From contig CM061232.1 of the NCBI GenBank assembly GCA_030844895.1, positions 82,106,555 to 82,170,554 on the forward strand: a DNA stretch of 64,000 bases, read 5' to 3'. The notes under the pieces are model-generated. The model was not told the DNA's origin. It made no database searches and saw only the letters and a program-made list of their open reading frames with translations. This DNA is from Ambrosia x helenae. Lineage: Eukaryota; Streptophyta; Magnoliopsida; Asterales; Asteraceae. A program made the translations under genes and the position numbers. Below, in pieces: positions 34,435 through 46,665 of this stretch (its first letter is position 1; every line of letters begins with the position of its first letter).

Positions 34435-36113
34435 TGATGTATTGCAAAATACATCGGTTATTTGTACATATTTTGAGTCGTTATCGAGTCAGTGTGTGTC
34501 GTTTATATATATTTTTCAGTTTCTATTTAGTATTTTATGTGTCATAGGAATCCGGATGGCAAAAGAGGCAAATTTATGCATAAACGGTGCTTTACGAGGT
34601 CCCGGATGAGTCACAAATGGAAAGAGAAGATAAAAATAAACAAAATTGGAAAAATTAGCCCGTCGTGTCACGCGACAGACTCCCCAGCACCCCGTCGTGT
34701 CACGCGGCGCTATGCAGATTCACTTTGAGGGCGTCGCGTGACGCGACCACTTACCCAGGATCCCGTCGTGCTACACGATGGCCACCAGGAAGCCCAAAAT
34801 TGTGTTTTTCAAGCCCAAATCGGATTTTAAAACCCTAGAACGAAATTTTAAGCTTCATTCTACACTTTTTGAAAAAAAAAGAGCTGCTTGGGAGCACTTG
34901 GAGGTGAGAGAAAGGCGAAGGGTCAAGATTTTAAGCATTGGGATTGAGAGATTCGGGTTTTAATCATTCGGTTTCTTCATTCCTTTGTTCTTTTGAATTG
35001 CAAACTATGTTTCATGATCTTAGAATTGATTTTATTCTTATTTTGAACATGTTTATTGGCTAAATCATAGAACTACCTAGGCGATGATGAATACACTTGT
35101 TTGATTTATTTTCTTTTGGTTCTTGGAACTTTTGGTTGTGGATGAATTTTAAAGTAAAGAACTTTTTATTTTCTGGTTTGGTGTGTATGCGTATTTAGTT
35201 TTGTTTAATTAATTTTTATAAACTCCACTTGCGTTTTTGTGAATGTCTGTCATGTATGAATGCGGGTTAGGTTGCGAACTGGGTGTTAACAGCTAGTTTA
35301 TGGTTAATTGCCTAGGATTATCCATAGGAGTTATAATTGTTAGTTAGGTAATTCTAAGTGTTCTACCAATTCTCAATAGCTGTAAGGTGCGAGATTGTTG
35401 GTCTGTCTAGGGTGTTAAATTGCTAGTTCTAGAGGCTTTGTAAGAAGATCTTCCTAGTTTCCCTAGCATTCCTTGTAGGCCAAGTCTTATCAGAAATATT
35501 GTAGTTACCCCTTGCACTTTCGGGTGTATTGTGACTTTCGCGCTGTAAGGTAGACTGTCTAGCGGGTACTTTAAGATTCGAGTAGGTAAGCCTGTAAGGG
35601 TAACCTCTCAACCGGTGGTTTAACGGCTTATAGGTAACCTTAGGTTTCTCCTTGAGAAGGGTCGAGGGTCCTCTAGTTTATCCTGTAAGTTTAGTATTTT
35701 AAGATCCCGGTTCCACACCAGTTCCATATCCGTTAGAGGCTTATCATTCATGTGTAGGATTTAGCCTAGGTAGTGCCTTCCCATCATCTTATCCCAATTT
35801 TAGTTCCCAGCTTGTGTCCTTAATTATTTAAGTTTTATTTTATTTATTTGCAATTAGTTTGTTAGAAAACCCCCCCAAACCATAAAAACATTATTAAGTC
35901 AGTTTGTAGATAAGTAGTCGAGTCTAGTTTACGTTTTCCAGTAGAGTCTCGTGGGTTCGATACTCGGACTTACTTTAGCTGTACTGCACTGACCGGTACA
36001 CTTGCCGGTTGTGTGGTTTAGGTTTAGAAAGTCTTAGGTTATAAATTTAAAACTTAGAGTGTCTAGTTTAGGTTAATTTAGTTAGTTTTTACTAAACCAC
36101 TTTGAGCACATCA
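34435..36113 (+). mobile_element. 3' LTR of the Athila-like element
   Basis: 1,679 bp, TGATGT...ACATCA, followed by GGCAT. It is nearly identical to 29406-31083. Confidence 0.92.
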
Positions 36114-36238
36114 GGCATATTAATTGCAAAGCCTATAAATTAAATTTTGAATGTTGCTTTTCCATTTTCAACTGTTTCAAAATTTTGAATTTCTTTCTTC
36201 AACGTCTTTGTTTTCCTGAAACCACCATATTCTTCATT

Positions 36239-36811
36239 ATGTCACAAGATTCACAAAATGTGCAAGAGTCTAGTAAAACATCAGATTCCATTAAAGATCT
36301 GGGCAAAGAATCGTCCAAGAGTATAGAGGCCACCACTATCAAGTGGGATAAAGCCTCCTATTTGAATTTTCTGGATCAATATAGCATTTTGCCGGAATGG
36401 GAGCCTGAACTTCCGGCTGAAGGACAGACTGCTTTGAAGGCCCCTCCTGGTAAGATTGCCTTGTATGCTGCAACGTTTATCAAATGTTGTTTTCGTCTGC
36501 CGGCTACCAAATTTGTGGTGGATGTTTTACTGAAGTATGGTGTTCACCCCACACAATTGACCCTTTATGGGTGGTTCCGGATATTACATTTCGAAGCTAC
36601 TTGCCGAGCTTTGGAAATTGAGGCCACCTTTGAAAGACTAAACGTTTTCTACGTTCTTGAAGCAGCCCGTGATGGGAGTGGTTGGTATAGCTTAGGTGCT
36701 CGCCGGAAAGTTAAACAGCTTGTGTCTGAGAAAGTGAAGTCTATGTATGAATGGAAAGATAAGTTCTTTTATGTTAACCATGGTGTAATCCTGCACCCTT
36801 TCAATGGATGA
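36239..36811 (+). pseudogene. Truncated second copy of the antisense ORF (exon 1)
   Basis: Nearly identical to 19020-19640. It lacks the extra C found at 19328-19332, so the PF04195-like region (KYGVHPTQLTLYGW through MYEWKDKFFY) is read in one frame here. One C is missing near 36790 (gtaatcctgc against gtaatccctgc), which then breaks the frame. Similarity ends at 36856 within ctcccatgga, and the rest of the gene is absent. The first copy's frame defect is therefore a private mutation. Confidence 0.85.
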
Positions 36812-36929
36812 TGTTAGGTTTGAAGGAGAAGATAGCTGAGTTCCCTCCCATGGACATAATCCCTGCCGAATTTACAATCAAACGACACATGCACCCCCAT
36901 GAGTTTCTCCATATATATATATATATATA

Positions 36930-37739
36930 GGGGGTGGTTAAAATAAAAACCCACTCAAAATGAAGAAACCTTGTAAACCTTATGAGAGCCATTGATCTAA
37001 AGTGATCAATGGCCTAGATTCATTTCATATTATTTTAATAGATTTAATAACGTAGATGACAAAATAAGGGCACAATGGTCAAATGCCATTTTCTGAAAAG
37101 CACATATGACAAGTGGACCCCACACATGTCACATCATCTCTCTCATACTTTTGTGACCATGGTCCTAAATCTGTCAGCACGTCGTGTTACATATGTAACA
37201 TATGCAATGTTGTGTAAGTTAAAATTGCACAGACTCTGGTCTCATATGTGATTTTTTGTTGCATACGTTAAAACACATAGATTGTATATAATCAATTAAA
37301 ACTTTATAGATCAAAAAACATTCAAATGTACACAAGAATTGTTTCTTACAAAAGTGCTAAAATCAAACAAACGGCCATTACAAATCAACAAATGATAAAA
37401 AAAACTATCATAAATAAAAAAAATGTCTACACTTCATTCTTGATAATTATCTTTATCTTTAATGCAAAAAAATATGCTCACCTGCAAAAAAAAAAAACAA
37501 AAAAAACAAAAAATCATCAATTTACAAAAACTATCATAAATCATCAAATTGTCTACACTTCATTCTTGATAATCATCTTCATCTTGGAATTCATGATTTG
37601 ACTATTAAAAAACAATCTAGTTAAAAAAAAAACTCGAGTGTTACGTGTGTAAACATGCATTTTTGTCTGCAAACACATACAAAACTTTGTAGTCTGCAAA
37701 CATCAAAACATTTTGACTGCACACAAACACACATTTACT

Positions 37740-37785
<46 letters not shown>

Positions 37786-39335
37786 TATGCTACACACGTA
37801 ACACCTTAACTAAACACAGATATGGTATAACTAAACACAGATAAAACACCTTAACAAAATGAGTCTTTATACTCAAAAAATTGATTCTTTATAAAGAAAT
37901 ACATAATACACAATAGGGGGCATACAAAACAGACATTTTCTGTAAAAAAAAAAAAGATATAGGTAACATAAAAAAAACTCATACATTCGAAAACCAAAAA
38001 AAATAGAAAGACATGGTGCAAAAACACAGAATTGTTACATGTGTAACTGGAAAACACAGACAAAAATTTTGTAGTCTGCAGTAAACATAGAGCAGAATTT
38101 GATATGCTAGAAAACATAGAACAGAATCTGACTGCAAAAAAAACACCCTAACTAAACAACAAGATACTACAAACATAAAACACAAAACGAAAAATCATTT
38201 TCGATGTTTAACATAATAAGTCACCCAAAAATAAGAGATGCTAGTAACACACAAAAAACAACAATTATTTACAACTTAAAAAAAAATAAAAATACAGACA
38301 ACACTTATTTACATGTGAAACAACAATTATTTACAAAAAAAAACAACAATTATTTACATGTGTAACATGAAAAGCACAGACAACACTTATGTAGTCTGCA
38401 GTAAACATATAACAGAATTTGATATGGTATTAAACATAAAACATAATTTGACTGCAAAAAACAGATGTGCTGCACATGTAACAGCCTAACTAAACACAAA
38501 GATCATACAAAAATATAGACGATAAAAACACCCTAACTAAACACAAAGATACTACGAACATAAAACACAAAACGAAAAATCTTTTTCGATGTTTAACATA
38601 ATCAATCACCCAAAAAAAAGAGATGCTAGTAACACGCAAAAAAACAACAATTATTTCCAACTTGAAAAAAAAATAAAAAATTAAACCACCTAACCCCCCA
38701 ACCAATAAAAAAAAGGGATGCTAGAAAACAAACAAATTTTTACAAACTAAAAATAAAATAAAATACACAAAGATGCCACAAAAAAGGGCTGGAGCAATCT
38801 AATCAAAAAGTTGTTTGCCTCTAAAAAACCTTATGAAAAAAAACAAAAAGAAATAAAACTCCGAAAAAACAAAATGAAAACTTTAATAACACACCAATAT
38901 GTAAACTTTAATAACACACCAATAAATAACATTGATATATACAAACTTCGAAAAAACAAAAAGAATTAATAACAAAACTTTAATAACACACCAATATGTA
39001 ATGTAAACTAAAGACAAATGACAAAAAAGCTAGATGCTAACTTAATCAAACCAAAAATTCAAGCACCAGTACTTTTTTAGTTTATGTTCTGTACAAAAAT
39101 TGAAAATAACATTTTCTATTTAAAGGGTTACCTTGTTGATTTAGGGCTTTTTCTTAAAGAAGAAGATGATGTAGAGTATTGGTGGTGGTGGATCTGGTTA
39201 GATCCATGGAGACGGTGGTGGATGACAGTGGATGGAGGATGAAGACGGTGGTGGTGGTGGTGGTGGTGGTGGTGGTGGTGGTGATGAATATTGGTGGTGG
39301 TAGTGATAATCTTGATGTAGAAAAGTGAAAGAGAA

Positions 39336-39377
<42 letters not shown>

Positions 39378-39556
39378 TGTGTGAGTTGTTTAAAAAGGAG
39401 GGAAAAGAGAAAGATTCAAACCAAAAAAGAGGGGGCAGTGTAAATTTACTAAAATTACCTTTTTTATTAAAATAATAGAGGGTGGTGTGGATTAATCTTG
39501 GCCACTCATTGGGTTTTCGGGAGTTTCTTCGTTTTAGAGGGTTTCCATTATCCCTT

Positions 39557-39561
<5 letters not shown>
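36930..39561. mobile_element. (TA)n-flanked inverted-terminal element 1
   Basis: The left end gggggtggttaaaataaaaaccc... and the inverted right end aaactaaagggataatgg... share blocks such as gaagaaac and an aaaacc..atgag block over about 80 bp. (TA)n tracts lie directly outside both ends. The interior is A-rich with repeated aacacaaaacgaaaaatc blocks (about 38170 and 38560), a 43-base poly-A (37741-37783), a (GGT)n tract (39247-39282) and (GA)n (39340-39373). No transposase is visible. A MULE-like assignment is inference. Confidence 0.55.
37741..37783. repeat. Poly-A tract (about 43 bases)
   Basis: A long A homopolymer in the middle of element 1. No LINE or SINE body adjoins it, so it is treated as a simple repeat. 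Confidence 0.9.
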
Positions 39562-39607
<46 letters not shown>

Positions 39608-39609
<2 letters not shown>

Positions 39610-40865
39610 AAAAAGATCAAATAGGAACCAATACCCTAGTTAGGAACTTAGGAACCAATCTGAGCCATTCATCTTTGATCTTAATCTAGGGGGTAGTTAT
39701 GTAATTAGACAATTAAATATTATCTTTTAATTTAATTAAAAATTTTATATATGGCAGTTATTTTGACTTCATATGATTTCCCTGCCATAGTTATTGAGTT
39801 TCCTTAAATCTCTCAACCATTATCATCTCTAATTCCTTAATCATAAAAATTAAGAAATCCCCAACCCTATTATTCTTGTGTTCTTACCTCCCATGATTCC
39901 ATAAACAATCGTCGTCGAATAGCAATGAAGAACACCGACTGCAGTGAATCTAAAACAATAATTGGTCACAAGTCACAACACAAGTACGATCTTTAATTCT
40001 TGTATTTTACTCCATTATTGAATCTCACTCATGTTTACATATTTGCGTGAAATGTATTTTTTTTATTTCTAAAATCCAAATCCACTCAAGAATCAACAAT
40101 ATGCATATCTAATAACAGATTTTAAATTAACTAATTAAATATTAAAATTGCTTCACTGTACAATGAAATATGAATATACACTGACGTATATTTGTTGAAT
40201 ATTATGGTACAGTACAATGTTTTTGTAGTACTAATTGGACTATACACTGATGTATAATTGTTGGAATATGAATATACACTGACGTATAGTTGTTTAATGT
40301 TATCGTACAGTATAATGTTTTTTGTAGCAATGATTGGACTATACACCGATGTATATTTGTTTGAATATGAGGATACTAAACACTGTTCTATAGCTTCAAT
40401 TTTATTGGGGTCTGATGTATATTGTATGTATACACTGATGTATATGCTAAACAACCTTTTTCTTTGTTTCAGGTTACTCTTGATAAGACCAACCTATCAG
40501 TTTCGTGTGAGTGCATGGAATATGAATATACACTGACGTATAGTTGTTTAATGTTATCGTACAGTATAATGTTTTTGTAGCAATGATTGGACTATACACT
40601 GATGTATAATTGTTGGAATATGAATATACACTGACGTATAGTTGTTTAATGTTATCGTACAGTATAATGTTTTTAGTTGTGGTTTTTGTCAGTTACAATG
40701 TATACTAAATAACCTATTAATACTCACATACCAAAAGACAATATTACCCCTTGATTTAATTAAAAAGTTAATTAATGTTTAACATATTTACCATCATGCC
40801 ATTGAAGATGGATGGATGAGATTGGTTCCTAAAGTTCCTAACTAAGGGTTGGTTCTCAATTGAAC

Positions 40866-40872
<7 letters not shown>
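39608..40872. mobile_element. (TA)n-flanked inverted-terminal element 2
   Basis: The left end has ctagttaggaacttaggaac followed by caatctgagcca. The inverted right end has cttagttaggaactttaggaaccaatct. About 75 bp of imperfect terminal inverted repeat results. (TA)n tracts flank both sides (39562-39607 and 40873-40910). The centre is a tandem array (40168-40680). No coding region is recognised. Confidence 0.65.
40168..40680 (+). repeat. About 98-bp tandem repeat inside element 2
   Basis: Repeated order of gaatatacactgacgtata, gttatcgtacagtataatg and gactatacactgatgtat, with units starting near 40168, 40265, 40517 and 40617 and a diverged stretch between. Confidence 0.8.
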
Positions 40873-40910
<38 letters not shown>

Positions 40911-40917
<7 letters not shown>

Positions 40918-42360
40918 GATCATGCGAGAACCAACTTTAGGGAGAGAACCAGAGAACCAGTGTCAACACAAACAAAAAAACCTAAAAACCCCACCTCCAC
41001 CCCCTAAAAACCTAAACCCACCCACCTCACTCTCTAAAAACCTAAACCCCCATCCCCCACACCGCCCCAACCCCCCCCCCCCCCCCCCAATTGTGAAATG
41101 CACATGTGTAGCTAACCCCAAACCCCCCAAAAACCAAAACGCTCCATACCATCCCCCAAAAAGATACCCCTCTTCCACCATACCCAAAAACTAAACCATA
41201 AAGCTAAACCCATTAAAAAACTTAGGGGCTGTTTGTTTGCGTATGACTAAGCCCGGTCAGACGTCAAAGTCTGATTCGGTCAGAGCAAGGGTCAGTCAGA
41301 CCGTTTGGGTGTGACATCTGACCGCGAGGGAACTTCTGACCAGAGCGTTGTCCGGGTCAGAGCTGGGACGAAGTCTGACTAGCGCTGACTAATCGAGCTG
41401 GTTGCTGTTGTTCTCGTGGGCGGCAAAAAACGACTGTGGATCTTGGTTATGGTTGTAAATGTTAAAGATAATGATAATAATGGTTTTGTCTTTTTGAAGA
41501 TAATGGATGCAGAGGGAGGACGATGATGTACACCATAATGGTTTTGTCTTTTTTGATGATGATGATGGTAAAGGATGAGTGGGTGGTGGGTGGTTTGGTT
41601 TGGGTTTTCATAAATTTGATAAAAAAAAAAATTAAACATTCAGATGTCCAACCAAACACCACTTATGATTCAGTACTTAATCATTCAGAACCTTTTAACC
41701 ATTCAGACATCTTACTGGGTCAGCACTTACTCATTCAGATGTTGCCAAACAGCCCCTTAACTATAATAGTGAAATGCACATGTGCATGTAGTACAATTAT
41801 CTTATTTTATAGTTTTATATAGAGGTATTTTTAAGTTTATTCACCAACAACCCCAAAAAACCTAACCCCATTCCCATTATACCTAAAAACTAAACCCTAA
41901 AGCTAAACCCATATAAAAAACCTAACTATAATAGTGAAATGCACTTCGCGTTTATTTAATGATTATTGAATAAAAAATTTTCCACCTTATATATCATATC
42001 ACGTCCATTTAATTATCATTTCATATGTTAATTGATAATTTATTCAAAAGTGTGCTCTAATAGTGAAATGCACATGTGCATACGGTATATGTATGTATAT
42101 ATATAACAGCAAAATGCACATGTGCATCAGACCTGACGTAAATATGACGTAAAAAAGCCATTTTTTATTTTTTTTGTATTTTTTTCAGAAAGATTAACAC
42201 TAAAAAAACATTTTGGTGTTTTTACTTTTTTTATTTTTTTTATTTTTCTAGGTTATATAATTTTTTTATTTTTTTTTTTATTTTTTGGTGGAGGGGTTTT
42301 TGTGTTCACACTTGGTTCTTTGGTTCTCTCCCTAAATGATGGTTCTCAAATGATCCGAAT

Positions 42361-42362
<2 letters not shown>
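40911..42362. mobile_element. (TA)n-flanked inverted-terminal element 3
   Basis: The left end has gagaaccaactttagggaga, and the inverted right end gagaaccatcatttagggag, then ccaaagaacc. About 75 bp of terminal inverted repeat is clear. It contains a nested MITE (41225-41756), a run of about 18 C (41071-41088) and several tgaaatgcacatgtgcat words. (TA)n tracts flank both ends. Confidence 0.7.
41225..41756. mobile_element. MITE nested in element 3
   Basis: The ends are ggggctgtttgtttg and its inverse caaacagcccc, with TTA on both sides (41222-41224 and 41757-41759). A 3-bp TTA duplication suits Harbinger/Tourist; the ggggctgtttg terminus also occurs in hAT MITEs, so the superfamily is not certain. 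Short ORFs here are not genes. Confidence 0.6.
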
Positions 42363-42398
<36 letters not shown>

Positions 42399-42400
<2 letters not shown>

Positions 42401-43474
42401 TAGAGGATCCGGTAGGAAAATTGTTTTGTGTAGGAAGTGTAGGAAGTGTTTTCAACCGTTGGATCAAATCTGATTAAATCTTTAGATGAAGGGCATTATA
42501 GACTTTTTATCCATTTTATTAATTATCATTGACCCACTAATTTAGCATTTAAAATCATGATATTTATAAAATTTAATCATCCTAAAATAACTAATTCTTC
42601 CTTATTTTCATAACAATCATAAGATATTCGCATCAAATAATTCGATCAAATACCCAAAAACTTGTTCGATTCTTAAGACTACCTGTCAACAGTGTTTTAT
42701 AACACGTATTTTCAACAAACGAAAACAGTAGTGTTTTAAGACTATATGGACAGTGTTTTATAACAAATTATATATATGGACAGTGTTTTAAGACTACGTG
42801 TCAACAGTGTTTTATAACACGTATTTTCAACAAACAAAAACAGTTGTGTTTTAAGACTATATGGACAGTGTTTTATAACAAATTATATATATGGACAGTG
42901 TTTTAAGACTACGTGTCAACAATGTTTTATAACACGTATTTTCAACAAACGAAAACAATAGTGTTTTAAAACAGACAAGCATAAAATATATGAAAATAAG
43001 AAAGCGAAAACTGTAGTGTCATACATTTTACATATCTACTAGCGGGGTTTTTTTTTCCTTGCGTAGTGTTTTTAACAGCTCGGAGCTGTAAAACAAGACA
43101 AGAATATGAATTTAATAGGAGGAAGCCAACGATTAGTAAGAAGAAAGAAGTACCGATTAAAGACTTGGTTGTATATTGGTGAGGATGGTAGGAGGAAGCC
43201 TGCTATTTTGAGAATGTAGAAAGATGAAGAAGGTGAGTTATTATGAGAGAGAAACAAACGTTAATTAAGGATGTGCTTAATGATCAAAGACAAGAAATTG
43301 ACTTTCATGCCCTCTTTTAAAACATTTTTGGACCATCCTACCCTTGATTATTAAATTATAATTAGTATAATCTTAAGTAACCAAAACTTTTAATCTAAAC
43401 CATCGATTTCTAGATCAAACGGTTGAAAACACTTCCTACACTTCCTACACAAAACTATTTTCTTACAGGAACCT

Positions 43475-43479
<5 letters not shown>
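42399..43479. mobile_element. (TA)n-flanked inverted-terminal element 4
   Basis: The left end has tgtgtaggaagtgtaggaag then tgttttcaaccgttggatca. The inverted right end has the same words almost unchanged, so the terminal repeats are about 75 bp and highly similar. (TA)n tracts lie outside both ends. A 115-bp tandem repeat occupies 42677-42965. No coding region is seen. Confidence 0.75.
42677..42965 (+). repeat. 115-bp tandem repeat inside element 4
   Basis: About 2.5 copies with starts at 42677, 42792 and 42907, each with gtcaacagtgttttataaca and cgtattttcaacaaac, with few differences. Confidence 0.9.
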
Positions 43480-43506
<27 letters not shown>

Positions 43507-43507
43507 T

Positions 43508-44979
43508 GGGGTTAGGATACTTTGAAAACCCTTATGAGTTGTGAGAACCATGGGAACCCTTTTGGACCTTTGATCTTGAGCATTCAATGGTTGAGATTTA
43601 TTCTAGGAATTGTTTTGTCATTTTGTGAATTATAGAATCTAATTATAATTTGTAATTAAAATAATATGCCTAAAGGGTAATTTGGGTATGGAATAACATT
43701 TGTTTCTCTCCCTTCTGCCAACACCATCAGTCTCCCATCATCACTTTTTTCAAAATTTTCACTCTCTTTCCAAAATATTGCAAATAATTCTTGCCACTAA
43801 CTCAAACCAAATTACACTAGTGTAATAAAACGAAAAACATAACCAAATTACAAAATCTTGCAATAAAACTTGCCATTACTCAATCAATTACACCAGTGTA
43901 AGAAAACGTAAAACATAACCAAATTACAAATCCACCAAAAAATATAAAGAAACCTACATCTAAGCTTATTCTACAAAAATCTTGTCCACTAACTCAAGCA
44001 ATTACACCGGTGTAAAACTGTTCAACAATTTAGATCCTGGTCTGCACAAACATAACAAATTAAATGAATTAAAAAAATGAAGTTATTTAGTGGAAATTAT
44101 TTCCACAATGTATCAATTTACACCAGTGTAGAAAAGGAAAACAAAATACTTACAAAATACCATAAATCTATCATAACACAATTAATAAAATCACGAAATC
44201 AAAAACGTGTTTTACGTTGGTGTAACCCCAAAATGTTTATTAGAATGCTAAGCAAAAAGCACAAAAAAAACCATGTTTACGTTGGTGTAACCATTAGTGA
44301 TTGACCAACCAAAAAAACCAGTTTACGTTGGTGTATCATAAGTGAGTTGAACAAACCAAAAAGGATGCACACCTTTTTTCTGAATCTAAAACCATGTTTA
44401 ATAATAATAACAGGAAAATAAAAAATAAATAATAATAATAATAAATAATAATTAAAAAAAATAACCTTACCGTCGTCAGCCACCACCACCGTCTGAGCCA
44501 CCACCCCTGCCACTCCCACTGTCTCCCACCGTCGTCACCCACCACCCATCGACCCACCACCAACCTTCATCGATCCACCACCAAAAAACCACCACAGCCC
44601 CCCCCCCCCACCACCAACCTTCATCTTCATCTTCAAGCCTGAAACCCACAACCCCCATCCAAACCTTCATCGATCCACCCACAACCCCATCCAAACCTGA
44701 AACCCACCCTCGAAAACCCCATCATTCACCATCGCCTCCACCCGTACAGATCCACCACCAAAACCACCACCACCCCTCCACCAAAACCACCACCATCGAC
44801 CAGATCTGGCACCATCAAACACCTACCATTCGAAATCCACCAACGAAAAACACCATCACCTCCGTGAAAACACCACCATTCAGATTTGTTTCTTGGGTAT
44901 TGTTGGTGTTCTTCCTGTTTTTAGAGAGAGAATGGACGAGAGAGAGAGAGAGAGAGAGAGAGGTGTGTGTGAGATAGAG

Positions 44980-45012
<33 letters not shown>

Positions 45013-46663
45013 ATATAGAGAGAGGTGAGTGTTAAATAAAAAGGAATCTGCTTTTTTAAAAAGGTGGGGTGGGGTGGGGTGGGGTAGGGGAGGGGTAAAT
45101 TACTTTCTTGTCCTTTATTATTATAATTGTAACCTCACGAATTTTCCCATTTATTTTGCATTAAAGTATTTCCCGATCCATGATATAAAGTCTAATTTAT
45201 TTCTAAGTATTCTTATTTTTATCCGTGCACTCTATTTTTTAAGTTCCTTTTATCATTGTACTTAAAAAAAAAATCTTCAATCATGACATATGTCCTATCC
45301 TAATTCTATTTATAAAATCATCATTTTATAAGACGGTGTTTTTATTTTCTAATTCAAACTAATGATTTTTTTTATTTCTTATTTAAAGCTAATCATTTTT
45401 CCAATTACATTTATAATCTCAAACAAGGAAGATATAAATTTATTTCAGAATGAATAAATATATATATCTATATTAAAGCCTTGAGTCAAGAGTCAAAGTC
45501 TTGACAACATAATTCTTGGAGTCAAAGTCTTGAGTCAAAGAATTATGTGTAATTATTGAGTCAAAGTATAATTATTGAGTCAAAGTCTTAGTCAAACAGT
45601 CAAATAGTCAATTCATCATAAAACCTTACTTTATGGTGTTGGCCAATTTTAATGGCTAATTGAATCCAAAACTAGTATAAAAACCCACCTATGACCCATT
45701 ATACTTTGCACCTCTAAATCGATTGTTTCAATCCGATTAAACTTTCCTTCATACCTTTCTTCTATAGTCTATTACTTCTACAATTGAAGCTTTGATTATA
45801 AGCTCTTGTAATTGGCGAATTGGAAGCTTGATATTCTTTCTTTATTTCTTCAATTTGGACTAGCTACGTTGTTGAGTCTTTGGGATTCGCCTCGCATACA
45901 TTCACAACACTTAGAGGATAATTCACCTTAGCCAATGTGAGTTTACGTAACCATGTTTATGCAATTCTTTATACTTGCAACATTATACTTAAGCAATTAT
46001 ACATACATGTCTAGTTGTAAACTTTAATGCCTCATGATTTAGACAACAACAACAGTTTCAACAAGTTTCAACATTACATAATCATTAGCTATGGCCAAGC
46101 CGGCGATACTCAATAATAGATCTATTGGATTGACAATCCCACCTAGATTCGTTGACCATCTTTTATGGGGAGCGCGGGTGATTGTTATCGTTCCAACATA
46201 TTATTAAGGTGAATCGTGGATGACGGGATGGACCTAAACTAGTCGGAGGTTTGATTATGTCGATTCAACATTTCATGTTTATTCATGTAGACTTAAACTT
46301 ACGATAGACATATGAATTGCTAAACTTTTATACTTAAACTTATTTGCTTGACATGGCTTATGTATTCTCACCAACTTCTAGTTGACCCCCCCATTTTTAC
46401 AACTCAACAGGAAATAATGATGATTGAAGTCTAGACAGTTAGCATGAGGAGACAATTTGAAGTTTATGCTTTGTTTGGCTTTTTGATGTATTAGAATTCC
46501 ATTCAAGACTTGTTATGTATACTCATTCTTACGTGACACCTCGATGTTTCCGCCATCGGTTGGGTGTTACAATAATGGTGTGCTGCTTATGTGTCGTTTT
46601 TTCATTGGTCTAGAGGAGTTCTCAGGTTCTCGCAACTCAGATGAGTTTTCAAAATATCCGAAT

Positions 46664-46665
<2 letters not shown>
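43508..46665. mobile_element. (TA)n-flanked inverted-terminal element 5
   Basis: The left end ggggttaggatactttgaaaacccttatgag and the inverted right end ggattcggatattttgaaaactcatctgag match for about 70 bp. The 3.1-kb interior includes a CCACC-rich stretch (44475-44880), (GA)n and (GT)n (44935-45010), repeated gagtcaaagtc words (45480-45600) and, at 45650-46570, an LTR-like stretch ending gggtgttaca. It ends against a long (TA)n tract. No transposase is recognised. Confidence 0.6.

Larger units (their letters stand above)
29406..36113 (+). mobile_element. Young non-autonomous Athila-like LTR retrotransposon
   Basis: Both LTRs start TGATGT and end ACATCA, and the whole is flanked by a perfect 5-bp duplication GGCAT (29401-29405 and 36114-36118). 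It has a tRNA-Asp-type primer site (31090-31107), one ORF (31254-32582) and a GTGTGGGGATG-type polypurine tract. No reverse transcriptase, RNase H or integrase core is present in any frame, so it must depend on proteins from another element. It interrupts the second Tat-like copy between equivalents of 18896 and 18897. Confidence 0.9.
17870..36856 (-). mobile_element. Tat/Retand-like Ty3/gypsy element plus truncated tandem copy
   Basis: The unit runs LTR (17870-18446), polypurine tract, plus-strand accessory genes (19020-23106), minus-strand gag-pro-pol (28793-23361), primer-binding site and second LTR (28840 on). Beyond that LTR the sequence does not leave the element: it re-enters the same LTR-to-accessory-gene sequence (29368-29405 continuing at 36114-36856) and stops inside the accessory gene. 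This is the order LTR-body-LTR-partial body. A double RNase H and an antisense ORF with the 'putative gypsy type transposon' domain are known for the Tat lineage (Retand, Grande types). A separate element (29406-36113) splits the right copy. Confidence 0.8.

Noticed and set aside
34537..34963. Short ORFs inside the LTRs (e.g. 34778-34963, basic)
   Set aside because: The matching frame in the other LTR is broken by a one-base change in an A-run, so they are not conserved.
37741..37783. Poly-A tract as the tail of a LINE or SINE
   Set aside because: No adjoining retroposon body and no flanking target duplication were found.
37326..38705. ORFs in A-rich element 1, including hydrophobic Phe/Cys-rich minus-strand ones
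   Set aside because: They arise from A/T-rich repeats such as taacataaa; hydrophobicity is expected from T-rich codons.
40922..41194. Proline-rich ORF and its glycine-rich shadow
   Set aside because: Caused by C-runs and CCCCA repeats within the inverted-terminal element; both strands are open equally.
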